Below, piece after piece: positions 47,191-56,326 of a stretch of DNA of 64,000 nt. The notes under the pieces are model-generated. The model searched no databases and had not been told where the DNA came from. It saw only the letters and a list, made by a program, of their open reading frames with translations. Numbering within the stretch: position 1 is the first letter of the stretch; each line of letters starts with the position of its first letter. Source of the stretch: Streptomyces sp. P3 (GTDB lineage: Bacteria > Actinomycetota > Actinomycetes > Streptomycetales > Streptomycetaceae); assembly GCA_016893485.2 (NCBI GenBank), contig JAFEKX020000001.1:2480001-2544000 (forward strand), written 5' to 3'. The translations under genes and the position numbers were made by a program.

Positions 47191-47861
47191 CCCTTCCGTC
47201 CGGAACGGCCGACGTGCACCGACAGCGCGGGCGGCCGGGCGAGTCCGAGCCCGGTGATCGCGTCGCCGAGCACGGCGTCCAAGTCGGCTCGTACGTCGTC
47301 GAGTTCACGGAAATGCGACACCGCGCGGACGTCGGCCTTCTTCCGGCTCGTCCGTACGCGCACCGACTGCACGCCCGAGACCTCCATGGCCCGGTCGCGC
47401 AGCACCATCGCGGCGGCGGCCCGCTGGAGGCCGGCCCGGACGTCGGCGTGGGTGCGGCGCATCGGCAGCACCTGGCGCAGTCCGGGCGTGAGCGCGAGCA
47501 CGACCAGCAACAGACCGAGGGCGGCGGCGACTCCGGCGCCGACGAGGACCCAGGTGTCGTCCAGAGGCCGTTCGGCGAGCTGCCGGGCCAGTGCGCGGCG
47601 CCAGTGCATGGCGGGCCGCTCGGCGCGGACGGCGGCGACGTCGTAGAGCAGGACGCCCGCGCCGGCGAGCAGCAGGACGGCGACGATGCCTGCGGGGACG
47701 CGGCGCGCCGACCAGAAGCGGCCGCCCTTCCCGTCGCCGTCGTGGACGACGGGAACGTCGTAGTCGGATGCGGCGGTGTACCCGCCGTGTCCGGGGTCGG
47801 TGTCCTTCTCGATGACCGGTAGTCGCTGGGTCGTGCCTTCGGAGCCCTGGGGCTCGCTCAT
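47187..47861 (-). CDS. DUF6286 two-span membrane protein
   Basis: This intact 224-residue protein has a disordered acidic N-terminus (MSEPQGSEGTTQRLPVIEKD), then two spans (VPAGIVAVLLLAGAGVLLYD and VLVGAGVAAALGLLLVVLAL) and a cytoplasmic C-terminal domain ALLRDRAMEVSGVQSVRVRT-like (AAAMVLRDRAMEVSGVQSVR). That domain resembles the Asp23-like fold by pattern. It overlaps both neighbours by four bases (ATGA). The role is unknown; its place between AmaP and Asp23 genes suggests a membrane partner for the same assembly. Confidence 0.82.
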   Translation of the reverse strand: MSEPQGSEGTTQRLPVIEKDTDPGHGGYTAASDYDVPVVHDGDGKGGRFWSARRVPAGIVAVLLLAGAGVLLYDVAAVRAERPAMHWRRALARQLAERPLDDTWVLVGAGVAAALGLLLVVLALTPGLRQVLPMRRTHADVRAGLQRAAAAMVLRDRAMEVSGVQSVRVRTSRKKADVRAVSHFRELDDVRADLDAVLGDAITGLGLARPPALSVHVGRSGRKG

Positions 47862-48250
47862 CGCGTCCTCCCCTGTGCCGAGCGGTGCGCATGTGCCGGA
47901 TGCAGCCGTTCCACATGGACGGCGACCTCGGGCACTTCCATGCCCACCAACGCGCGTACCCGCTGAACCACCTGTCGACGCACCCGAGTACAGCGGTCGC
48001 CGATATCGCACGGATAGCCGAGTTCGAGGTGCACGCGCACGCGTACCGTCTCGTGGTGTACGACCACGGTCGCATGCGGCGGCGCGGCCTCCGGGGGCAG
48101 CGGTCCGAGCGCCTCACGCGCGGCCTGCGCGGCGATCTTCGCCACGACCCGGTCGGCGATCCGGGTGGCGCCCCGCTCGCCGGGCGCGACGACCGCCGCG
48201 GGTGCGCCGCGCTCGTCGAGGGCGCCGTCCCCGCCGCTCACGGGTGTCAT
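47858..48250 (-). CDS. Asp23/Gls24-family envelope stress protein, copy 1
   Basis: This intact 130-residue protein contains the Asp23 core: GATRIADRVVAKIAAQAARE, PHATVVVHHETVRVRVHLEL and RRQVVQRVRALVGMEVPEVA. Asp23 proteins polymerise beside the membrane in Staphylococcus and respond to envelope stress. This copy ends VERLHPAHAHRSAQGRTR. Start and stop overlap the neighbouring genes by four bases each, so the cluster is tightly coupled. It is shorter than copy 2 and diverged in the N-terminal leader. Confidence 0.87.
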   Translation of the reverse strand: MTPVSGGDGALDERGAPAAVVAPGERGATRIADRVVAKIAAQAAREALGPLPPEAAPPHATVVVHHETVRVRVHLELGYPCDIGDRCTRVRRQVVQRVRALVGMEVPEVAVHVERLHPAHAHRSAQGRTR

Positions 48251-48432
48251 CGCCGCCGGTCGTCACGCGAGCGGAAGAAGTCGCCGAGCTCCAGGTCCCC
48301 CTCGAGGAACCGGCCGACGACGTACCCGATGGCGCCCAGGGCCGCCACCAGCAGGAACGCCCCGAACCCGCCGAAGTATCCGGCGAAGCCCAATGCCATT
48401 CCGGCGATCATGCCGACCACGGCCCTGCTCAT
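48247..48432 (-). CDS. small two-span membrane protein (DUF2273-like)
   Basis: This intact 61-residue protein consists of a hydrophobic hairpin, AVVGMIAGMALGFAGYFGGF and AFLLVAALGAIGYVVGRFLE, and an acidic/basic tail GDLELGDFFRSRDDRRR. Size, topology and position between two Asp23 genes match DUF2273 proteins that accompany Asp23 in firmicutes. It probably helps dock Asp23 at the membrane. Confidence 0.8.
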   Translation of the reverse strand: MSRAVVGMIAGMALGFAGYFGGFGAFLLVAALGAIGYVVGRFLEGDLELGDFFRSRDDRRR

Positions 48433-48487
48433 CCTGCGCTCCTCAGCTCGTTCGTCGGCCCGCTCGTTGACTCGTACGCCGGATCGG

Positions 48488-48973
48488 TCACTGGAGCCTG
48501 GGCTCCGGTTCGTCGTCCTCTTCGTCCGGCAGCTTCACGTCGCTGACCGCGATGTTGACCTCGACGACCTCGAGGCCGGTCATCCGCTCCACGGCCGCGA
48601 TGACGTTCTCCCGTACGGCCCGGGCGACGTCCGCGATCGACACGCCGTAGTCGACGACGATCTCCAGGTCGAGCGCGGTCTGTACCTCGCCGACCTCTGC
48701 CTTGACACCTCTGGACACCGATTTCGAACCGCCGGGCACCCGGTCGCGTACGGCCCCGAAGGTGCGGGACAGTCCGCTGCCCATGGCGTGGACGCCGAGG
48801 ACGTCCCGGGCGGCGAGCCCGGCGATCTTCTCCACGACGCCGTCGGCGATCGTGGTCCGTCCCCTGGACGCGGGGTCGCCGCCGCCGCGCTTGGTGGGGG
48901 TTTTGCGCGTCTGCAGGGGCTCCCGATCGCCGTCGGGGTCCTGTGTCCGGTTCCGCTCCGTCATGTCGGTCAT
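48488..48973 (-). CDS. Asp23/Gls24-family envelope stress protein, copy 2
   Basis: This intact protein of 161 residues has a long charged N-terminus with many Arg, Lys and Asp, then the Asp23 domain: RGRTTIADGVVEKIAGLAAR, GVKAEVGEVQTALDLEIVVD and RENVIAAVERMTGLEVVEVN, ending in an acidic EEDDEPEPRLQ tail. ATG 48973 follows AAAGGGATG at good spacing and starts the leftward cluster; an in-frame ATG three codons later is possible. The P10-type gene starts 87 bp away in the opposite direction, so this gap holds a divergent promoter. Confidence 0.9.
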   Translation of the reverse strand: MTDMTERNRTQDPDGDREPLQTRKTPTKRGGGDPASRGRTTIADGVVEKIAGLAARDVLGVHAMGSGLSRTFGAVRDRVPGGSKSVSRGVKAEVGEVQTALDLEIVVDYGVSIADVARAVRENVIAAVERMTGLEVVEVNIAVSDVKLPDEEDDEPEPRLQ

Positions 48974-49060
48974 CGCCGTACATCCCTTTCGGTCGTCGTC
49001 CTTCGACCACGGTAGTTCCGGTTGCGCGGTCTCGCGCTGGAGATGCGGCAGGCTGAGGGC

Positions 49061-49860
49061 ATGACGGCGGACGCGTGGACGCGAGCGGTACGGCATCAAC
49101 TCCGGCTCGGCAGACTGCTGCCCCTGGGTGACCGGCGGGACGGCGCGTGGGTCGCCGAGCGGGCGGCGGAGGCGGTGCTACGGGGCGCCGCGGGGCGGGT
49201 ACGGGGCGTGCGGCTGGGCGCGCTGCGGATCGCCCTCGCCGATCCCGGGGACACGCAGGAGCCCGCCGTACCGCCTCCGCCGGGGCGCTGCCGCCCGGCC
49301 CGCTGCGGATCACGGCCGACTTCGCGGCGGTGGCTACGGAACCCCTGCCGGAGGCGGCGTCCCGCCTGCGTACGGCGCTGGTGACGGCCTCGGCGGAGCG
49401 GCTCGGGCTGGTGGTGGCGGAGGTCGATCTACAGGTGACGGTCCTGCTGGACCATATGGACGACATGGACGTCGTCGACGTCGTTGACGACCTTGACCAC
49501 CTGGACGATGCCGACCCCGTGGACGACGCGGATCATGACCCTGCCGCCGACGTTGACCATGTTGATGACATTGATCAGGTGGACGGTATTGACGGCGATA
49601 CCGAGTCCCGGGTCGCCGCGGCCGCGCTCGCCGTCCCGGGTGTGGTCCGGCTGACGGGGGCGCTGGGTGGCCTCGGCCGGGCGGTGCACATGGAGGAGGT
49701 CGCGGGCGAGGGAGCGCTGCCGCGTCTCCACGCGCGCGTGGAGCTCGCGGTGCGCGCGGACCGCCGGGCCGTGGATGTGGCCCGGGAGGTCCGCGCGGCG
49801 GTCGGCGAGGCGCTGCCGGCCCACCCGACCGTGGCCGTACTGGTCACCAAGGTGGACTGA
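49061..49860 (+). CDS. P10-type Asp23-like protein with Asp-rich block
   Basis: This protein of about 266 residues has two Asp23-like halves. The first is MTADAWTRAVRHQLRLGRLL and ITADFAAVATEPLPEAASRL; the second is ESRVAAAALAVPGVVRLTGA and LPRLHARVELAVRADRRAVD. In Streptomyces such proteins are often annotated nucleopolyhedrovirus P10 family. Between the halves (about residues 130-185) is a low-complexity block of Asp, Val, His and Ala with D-x-x-D spacing. One indel near 49283 lies in the first half. It is divergent from the Asp23 cluster and probably belongs to the same assembly. Confidence 0.75.
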
Positions 49861-49937
49861 CGGCACGGTGGATGGGCGGCGATGTGAGCCGACGGTCGCG
49901 AAGGTGAACCGGCGGTCCTGAAGGTGGCCCGACGGCG

Positions 49938-50749
49938 TTATTCGCCGACGCCTGCCAGGTCCCGCAGTCGGCGTGCCTGCGCGGCCCGCTCGGCGGCGCG
50001 CTGGTCGTCGTAGGCGCGGCCCTGGACGCCCTGGAGCAGCACCTTGGTCTCGATGACGGCGTCGCGCGGAGCGGCCAGCAGGGCGGTCGTCAGGTCGCGT
50101 ACGGCGTCCTCGAGCTGGTCGGCCGGGACAGCGATGTTCGCCAGGCCGGTGCTGACGGCCTCCTCGGCCAGGACGGAGCGGCCGGTCGCGCAGATCTCCA
50201 GCGCGCGGGCGTAGCCGACGAGGCCCACCAGGGGTGCGTGCCGGTCAGGTCGGGCACCAGGCCGAGGCTGGTCTCGCGCATGGCGAACTGCACGTCCTCG
50301 GCGACGATGCGCAGGTCACAGGCGAGGGCGAGCTGGAATCCGGCGCCGATGGCATGCCCCTGGACGGCGGCGATGGACACGAGGTCGCTGCGCCGCCACC
50401 AGGTGAAGCCTTCCTGGTACTCGGCGATGGTCCCGTCGAGCACGGAGTCGTCGCTGCGCGCGAGGTCGATGAACGACGGTTCGCCGTCGAAGCCCTCGGG
50501 CGTGAACGCCTGCCGGTCGAGTCCGGCCGAGAAGGACTTGCCCTCGGCGCGCAGCACCACAACGCGGACGGTGCCCGGCAGCGACCGTCCGGCCTCCGCC
50601 AACGCCCGCCACAGAGCAGGACTTTGAGCGTTGCGCTTGGCCGGGTTGGTCAGGGTCACCGTGGCGATCGCGTCGTCGACGGTGAGCCGTACGCCGTCCT
50701 TGTCGAGTACGGGACCGAGGTCCTTGTCGTCCTGTTCGGGCGAAGCCAT
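49938..50749 (-). CDS. enoyl-CoA hydratase/isomerase family protein
   Basis: This crotonase-fold enzyme has about 270 residues. Segments are VTLTNPAKRNAQSPALWRAL, VVVLRAEGKSFSAGLDRQAF (oxyanion strand), IAAVQGHAIGAGFQLALACD with the conserved glycines, and FAMRETSLGLVPDLTGTHPL. The usual catalytic glutamates are present in part (ETSLGLVPD). One indel near 50232 shifts the C-terminal third (GYARALEICATGRSVLAEEA). It probably hydrates an enoyl-CoA in fatty-acid breakdown, but the family is broad. ATG 50749 follows GGAGGCGCC. Confidence 0.9.
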
Positions 50750-50866
50750 GGGGCGCCTCCGATGTGTGCGGTCAGCAGAGCAGAGCTAAGTGACTGCACA
50801 GTAACCACCCGGCCGGTCAGTCGTCCGACCGGGTGGCCACCATCGAAACCGATGGGCCGCCCGGGG

Positions 50867-51085
50867 TCAGGCCGAAGCCTTCTTGCCCCGGGTCGCCCCG
50901 CCACGCCCACGGAGCGTGACGCCCGACTCGCTGAGCATCCGGTGGACGAAGCCATACGAACGGCCGGTCTCCTCGGCCAGCGCTCGGATGCTCGCACCGG
51001 AGTCGTACTTCTTCTTCAGGTCTGCCGCGAGCTTGTCGCGCGCGGCGCCGGTTACCCGGCTGCCCTTCTTCAGAGTCTCGGCCAC
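50867..51085 (-). CDS. small helix-turn-helix DNA-binding protein
   Basis: This intact 72-residue basic protein is largely a single helix-turn-helix: KKYDSGASIRALAEETGRSY then GFVHRMLSESGVTLRGRGG and a Lys-rich tail. The pattern resembles resolvase-type or Whi-like HTH modules. ATG 51085 follows GAGGAGG. I recall it as a highly conserved small regulator in streptomycetes, but its targets are unknown. It stands alone between the enoyl-CoA hydratase gene and the ABC-F gene. Confidence 0.88.
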   Translation of the reverse strand: MAETLKKGSRVTGAARDKLAADLKKKYDSGASIRALAEETGRSYGFVHRMLSESGVTLRGRGGATRGKKASA

Positions 51086-51288
51086 CCGTGCCTCCTCATG
51101 GGAAGTGCGCTCTTGGTCTCCTCATGATCACCCCTCCAAGCGTTCATGGCCACCCATTCGGCAAGGTCCGTAAGACAAGGTTTTGACGACAGGAGCGCGT
51201 CCCCACATGTGGAATGTGAAATTCCATCGGGCGCCGTCCGTACGGCCGAACGAGTTGTTCCGCGAAGTGCCTGGTCAGAGACGCAGAA

Positions 51289-51321
51289 CGGCCGAGCCCT
51301 TGTCGATAAAGGGCTCGGCCG
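51289..51321. terminator. distal hairpin terminator
   Basis: Arms CGGCCGAGCCCTT and AAGGGCTCGGCCG pair perfectly around a seven-base loop. It is the second hairpin beyond the ABC-F stop and a strong barrier before the HTH gene promoter. The rest of 51086-51438 contains no gene. Confidence 0.85.
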
Positions 51322-51386
51322 GGAAATCGATGTACGACACACCTCGGTACGAGGAGACCTCACACAGATGGTGGATCAACGGTAGG

Positions 51387-51421
51387 CCGAATGATCCATA
51401 CGCCGTGGATCAAGCATTCGG
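51387..51421. terminator. first hairpin after the ABC-F gene
   Basis: CCGAATG pairs with CATTCGG, and the inner TCCA with TGGA, across an internal loop. It begins 17 bp after the ABC-F stop on the leftward strand. Confidence 0.65.
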
Positions 51422-51438
51422 TCAAGCGGCAATGACCA

Positions 51439-53036
51439 TCAGGCCAACGCGACGAGATCCGCGTAATCCGCACCCCACAGGTCCTCGACACCGTCCGGCA
51501 GCAGGATGATGCGCTCGGGCTGGAGAGCCTCCACGGCGCCCTCGTCGTGGGTGACGAGAACGACGGCGCCCTTGTAGGTGCGCAGCGCGCCGAGGATCTC
51601 CTCGCGGCTTGCGGGGTCCAGGTTGTTCGTCGGCTCATCCAGGAGGAGGACGTTCGCGGACGACACGACGAGCGTGGCGAGCGCGAGGCGGGTCTTCTCG
51701 CCGCCGGAGAGGACCCCGGCCGGCTTGTCGACGTCGTCCCCGGAGAACAGGAACGAGCCGAGGGTCTTGCGGACCTCGACCAGGTCCAGGTCGGGGGCGG
51801 CGGAGCGCATGTTCTCCAGGACCGTGCGCTCCGGGTCCAGGGTCTCGTGCTCCTGCGCGTAGTAGCCGAGCTTGAGGCCGTGGCCCTCGATGACCTCTCC
51901 GGTGTCGGGCTTCTCGGCGCCGCCGAGGAGCTTCAGGAGGGTCGTCTTGCCGGCGCCGTTCAACCCGAGGATGACGACGCGCGAACCCTTGTCGATGGCC
52001 AGGTCGACGTCGGTGAAGATCTCCAGGGAGCCGTACGACTTCGACAGGCCCTCCGCCATGAGCGGGGTCTTGCCGCAGGGCGAGGGCTCCGGGAAGCGCA
52101 GCTTGGCGACCTTGTCGGAGACCCGCACCGCGTCCAGCCCGGCGAGCAGGCGGTCGGCGCGCTTGGCCATGTTCTGCGCGGCGACCGTCTTGGTGGCCTT
52201 CGCGCGCATCTTGTCGGCCTGCGAGTGCAGGGCGGCGGCCTTCTTCTCGGCGTTCTGCCGCTCGCGCTTGCGGCGCTTCTCGTCGGCCTCGCGCTGTTGC
52301 TGGTAGAGCTTCCAGCCCATGTTGTAGTAGTCGATCTGGGAGCGGTTGGCGTCCAGATAGAACACCTTGTTGACGACCGTCTCGACCAGGTCGGTGTCGT
52401 GGGAGATCACGATGAAGCCGCCGCGGTACGTCTTCAGGTAGTCGCGCAGCCAGACGATCGAGTCGGCGTCGAGGTGGTTCGTGGGCTCGTCGAGCAGCAG
52501 TGTGTCCGCGTCCGAGAACAGGATGCGGGCCAGCTCGATACGGCGCCGCTGACCGCCGGAGAGCGTGTGCAACGGCTGGCCGAGGACCCGGTCCGGGAGG
52601 TTCAGCGCGGCGGCGATGGTGGCCGCCTCGGCCTCGGCGGAGTAGCCGCCCTTGGTGAGGAACTCCGTCTCCTGGCGCTCGTACTGCCGCATGGCCTTGT
52701 CGCGGGTGGCGCCGCTGCCGTTGGCGATGCGCTGTTCGTTCTCGCGCATCTTGCGGATCAGGGTGTCCAGGCCGCGCGCGAGAGGATGCGGTCGCTGGCG
52801 AGCACGTCCAGGTCGCCGGTGCGGGGGTCCTGCGGGAGGTAGCCGACCTCGCCGGAGCGGGTGACGGTGCCGCCGGCGGGCTGGCCCTCGCCGGCCAGGA
52901 CCTTGGTCAGGGTGGTCTTGCCGGCGCCGTTGCGCCCGACCAGACCGATGCGGTCGCCCTTGGCGACACGGAAGGTGGCGGACTCGATGAGGACGCGGGC
53001 ACCGGCGCGCAGCTCGATACCGGAGGCGGAGATCAC
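51439..53036 (-). CDS. ABC-F family ATPase (Uup/EttA-like, translation factor)
   Basis: This ABC-F protein of about 532 residues carries two ATPase domains and no membrane part. Domain 1 has LVGRNGAGKTTLTKVLAGEG and LSGGQRRRIELARILFSDAD; domain 2 has ILGLNGAGKTTLLKLLGGAE and VLSGGEKTRLALATLVVSSA. The linker (P-site tRNA interaction motif) is Lys/Arg-rich (KRRKRERQNAEKKAAALHSQ). An indel near 52770 lies in domain 1. ABC-F proteins act on the ribosome, either in translation or antibiotic protection; which applies here is unclear. The GTG start at 53036 follows TGGAG. Confidence 0.9.
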
Positions 53037-53369
53037 GGACAGACTCCAGAGCGGGGTCGTAGGCGGAAGGGGCGGCTGAGGACGTTCCCGCCGTCTAATG
53101 CGCGAGGAGAATGGCCATGGGCCAAGTCTAACGGGGCCGTGCAAGGGCTTTTCCGGTGAGCGGTGGGTCGTCGCCCCAAGGCGGGCGGCCCGGGGTGATC
53201 CGGTACGGGTCGCGCACGGCGGTGAGCTGCGCGGTCCGGGCAGGTGCCGGGTGACAAGAAGGGGCGCGCATCGTGACGTACGGCACGCGCGTGCGTGCAG
53301 GGTCGACGGCCGTCCCCGTTCGGCCTCTCGTCCGGCGCTTCACCGGGGACGGCGGGCGAGGATGACGCC
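53037..53369. other. intergenic region between ABC-F and metallopeptidase genes
   Basis: This 333-bp gap holds the promoters for the two divergent genes. The leftward strand has a very short frame MAILLAH near 53100-53123 preceded by TAGACT, which could be a leaderless transcript start. The rightward strand contains an imperfect GCACGCGCGTGCGTGC palindrome at 53283. No larger gene is seen. Confidence 0.5.
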
Positions 53370-54259
53370 ATGCAGTTCGACGACGACGCGAATCTGGACA
53401 CCTCCGAGGTGCAGGACGTGCGCGGCAGCCGGATTCCCGGTGGCCGGGCGACCGTGGGCGGCGGCCTCGCGGGGCTGATCGCGCTGCTGCTCGGGCTCTT
53501 CCTCGGTGTCGGTCCCGACAACCTGGGGTTGTCGTCGGGCAGCGACTCACCGGCGGCGACGGCGTCCTCGCCGGCCCAGGTGCAGACGGCCTGCCGGACC
53601 GGGCAGGACGCGAACACCAAGGAGGACTGCCGCATCGTGGCGGTGGTCAACAGCGTGCAGGACTTCTGGGCGCAGGAGTTCCGGCGGCGCAACGGTACGT
53701 ACACGCGGTCGCCCACGGTCTTCTTCAGCGGCCAGGTCGCCACCGCGTGCGGGACGGCGACCTCGGCGGTGGGGCCGTTCTACTGCCCCGGCGACCGGAA
53801 GGTCTATCTGGACCTGGGGTTCTTCAACGAGCTGCGGACCAAGTTCGGCTCCAGCGGCGGGCCGTTCGCGCAGGCGTACGTCGTGGCCCACGAGTACGGG
53901 CACCACGTGCAGGACCTCATGGGCACGCTCGGCAGGTCGCAGGACGGCCGGACCGGGGCCAACAGCAACGCAGTGAAAGTGGAGCTCCAGGCGGACTGCT
54001 ACGCCGGTGTGTGGGCGCATCACGCGACCACTACGAAGGACGAGTCGACCGGGCGGCCGTTGATCACCAGCCTCACGGACGCCGACATCCGGGACGGGTT
54101 GGACGCGGCGGCGGCCGTGGGCGACGACCGGATCCAGGAGCGGTTCCAGGGCCGGGTGACGCCGAGAGCTGGACGCACGGGTCGGCGGCGCAGCGGCAGC
54201 AGTGGTTCTACACGGGCTACCGGACCGGCGACATGGCGCAGTGCAACACCTTCCGCTGA
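53370..54259 (+). CDS. neutral zinc metallopeptidase (YpfJ family)
   Basis: This membrane-anchored protease has about 297 residues. After a cytoplasmic start ([20 protein letters not shown]) there is one span ([19 protein letters not shown]). The peptidase domain follows with [20 protein letters not shown] and the zinc site [19 protein letters not shown], then [15 protein letters not shown] with the third ligand. One indel near 54170 shifts the last 30 residues (corrected [20 protein letters not shown]). The extracellular substrate is unknown. ATG 53370 follows GGCGAGGATG. Confidence 0.9.
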
Positions 54260-54393
54260 CGGCGGTCGGCGGCCGCGCCGCACGGTTCACGGGGGCGTTG
54301 TCAGTGGCGGGTGCAAGACTCGTCGAAAGGGTTCAGAACAGCGAAAAACACCCGATGGACGACGTACACCCGACGCACAGGGAAGTGATCGGC

Positions 54394-54806
54394 ATGGCAG
54401 GCGAGGACAGCGGGCGTCCCAGCATCTACCCGTCGCTGCTGTACACGGACGCGAAGGCGGCGATCCGGCAGCTCACCGAGGCCTTCGGTTTCACCGAACT
54501 CGCGGTGTACGAGGGCGAGGACGGCTCGGTGATGCACGCGGAGCTGGTGCAGGGGAACGGCGCGGTGATGCTCGGCTCGAAGGGTCGCGGCGGCCGCTTC
54601 GACGAGGCGATGAAGAGCGCGGGCCCCGCCGGGTGTACATCGTCGTGGACGACGTCGACGCCCATCACCGGCGGGCCGTGGAGCACGGCGCGGAGATCCT
54701 GATGCCCCCGACGGACCAGGAGTACGGCTCGCGGGACTACATGGCCCGGGACGCCGAGGGCAACATCTGGAGCTTCGGTACATACGCTCCGGACACAGGG
54801 ACCTGA
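54394..54806 (+). CDS. VOC/glyoxalase-fold protein
   Basis: This protein of about 137 residues has two paired beta-alpha-beta-beta-beta units: [20 protein letters not shown] with [20 protein letters not shown], and [20 protein letters not shown] with [20 protein letters not shown]. His and Glu in the usual metal positions are present ([11 protein letters not shown]). One indel near 54632 separates the halves. ATG 54394 is preceded by GGGAAG; an earlier in-frame ATG at 54356 would add a short unconserved leader. Its function could be resistance, metabolism or binding. Confidence 0.85.
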
Positions 54807-54812
54807 CCGCGC

Positions 54813-56148
54813 CTAGCTGCCCCCGTGTGCACCTGGAAGGCCGCCCGGCGTACGGCCTTGGCGAGTGCCGGGTCGGGGTGCGCGGCGGCGAGCGCGACGA
54901 GGACCTGCACGGTGCGGGGATGCCCCACGGCGCGCACCTCGTCGAGGAGCATGGGCACGGTCGGCTGGATCGCCGACTCCAGGTGGCGCACCAGCAGCGG
55001 GGCCTCCCCGTGGTCGGCGACCGCGGCGGCGGTGTCGACCCACAGCCAGGTGGCCTCGGCACGGGTGAGCACCTCGTGGGCGTCCTCCGGGTCGATCCCG
55101 TCGTGCTCCGCGAGCCACAGCAGGGCGTACGGCCGCAGCGTCGCCTCGTCGGCGACGGAGCGGACGTCGGGCTCGGCGGGGGCTCCTACGACCCGCAGCG
55201 CCTCGAAGGCGAGGCCGCGCAGCAGTGCGTCCTCGCCGCGGGCGGCGTCGATCAGCTCGCCGACCGCGCTGCCCACGGTGCGGGCGGCGAGCCAGGCGCG
55301 GTACTCGGCGCGGGCGGCGTTCGGGCGGAGCTGGGAGCAGCCGCGGAGCATGTCCTCGGCGGACTGCTCGATGTTGCCCGCGGGGCTCTGCGCGGCCACG
55401 CAGATCTGCTCCAGCTTGACCCAGACCGCCCAGCTGCCGAGCGGGGTGAGGGGGTGGCCTGGCCGTCGCCGTAGGTGAGGGCGCCGACGGAGGCGAGGGC
55501 GTGCAGGGCCCAGTCGAGGAGGGGGTCGAGAGGGGTGTCGGCGGCCGGTGGCTGCGGGACGGCCGGGACGGGTTCGGACTGGGGGCCGTAGGGGATCTCG
55601 CAGCGCTCGGTGCGGAGTTCGGTGACCCGTTGGCCGAGGAGGTCGAGGAGCTGTTCGACGGGGACGGGCCCGGCGGACAGCTGGAGGAAGGAGAGCACCT
55701 GAGGCATGGCCGATACGACCTCGGCGACGGCTGAGGGCTCATGCTCCCGGGGTTCGGGGTGCGCGAGCGACCAGGCGTCGAAGAGGGCGACCCAGCCGCG
55801 CAGTACGGCACTGTCGTCGCGGTCCCAGGCGCGCAGCCGCCAGCCGGGGCGGGCGGTGTCGCCGTGCACCTCGACGAGTCCGGCGAGGCGGGCGGTGTCC
55901 CAGTCGGCGCGGACCTGAGCCGGGGTCAGGCCCAGTTCCCCGGCCGCCCGTTCGGCGGTCGCGTCGGAGAGGGTGCCCTTGCCGTCGGGGCTCGCGCTGT
56001 CAACGCCGGGGCGTAGTGCGGCGTCGGCCCAGTGGGCGACGCGGGCCGCTCCGGCCAGGCCGGAGCGTGCCATTCTGGCCAGTTCCGCGGGGGCCGGTGT
56101 GCCCTCCGGAGGGCGGGGTGCGGGGCGGCGCGAGCGCCGCTGGTTCAT
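54813..56148 (-). CDS. large hypothetical protein, winged-helix start
   Basis: This protein of about 445 residues begins MNQRRSRRPAPRPPEGTPAP. Residues about 60-120 look like a winged helix (ATERAAGELGLTPAQVRADW, RLAGLVEVHGDTARPGWRLR). The rest is helical with many Leu and Ala and no metal or membrane motif; the last 200 residues look like helical repeats. Indels near 55455 and 54828 break it; adding a G at 54828 gives the stop at 54813, which leaves six bases to the convergent VOC gene. Function unknown; found in streptomycetes as far as I recall. Confidence 0.65.
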
Positions 56149-56326
56149 CGCTCGGGGGCGGCGGCCAGGGGTCGCGGGCGGACGAGTCGAAGCCTGGAGT
56201 CGCGCGGGATACGGGACGTCACGGGTGCAGTCTTCCGGTTGACGGTCCGAAAACCCAAACGGAATGTCACGGCGGGCGACGGGGATGGCCAAGGGACGGG
56301 TCGTCGAGGGGTGCCGGGGACCGCGT

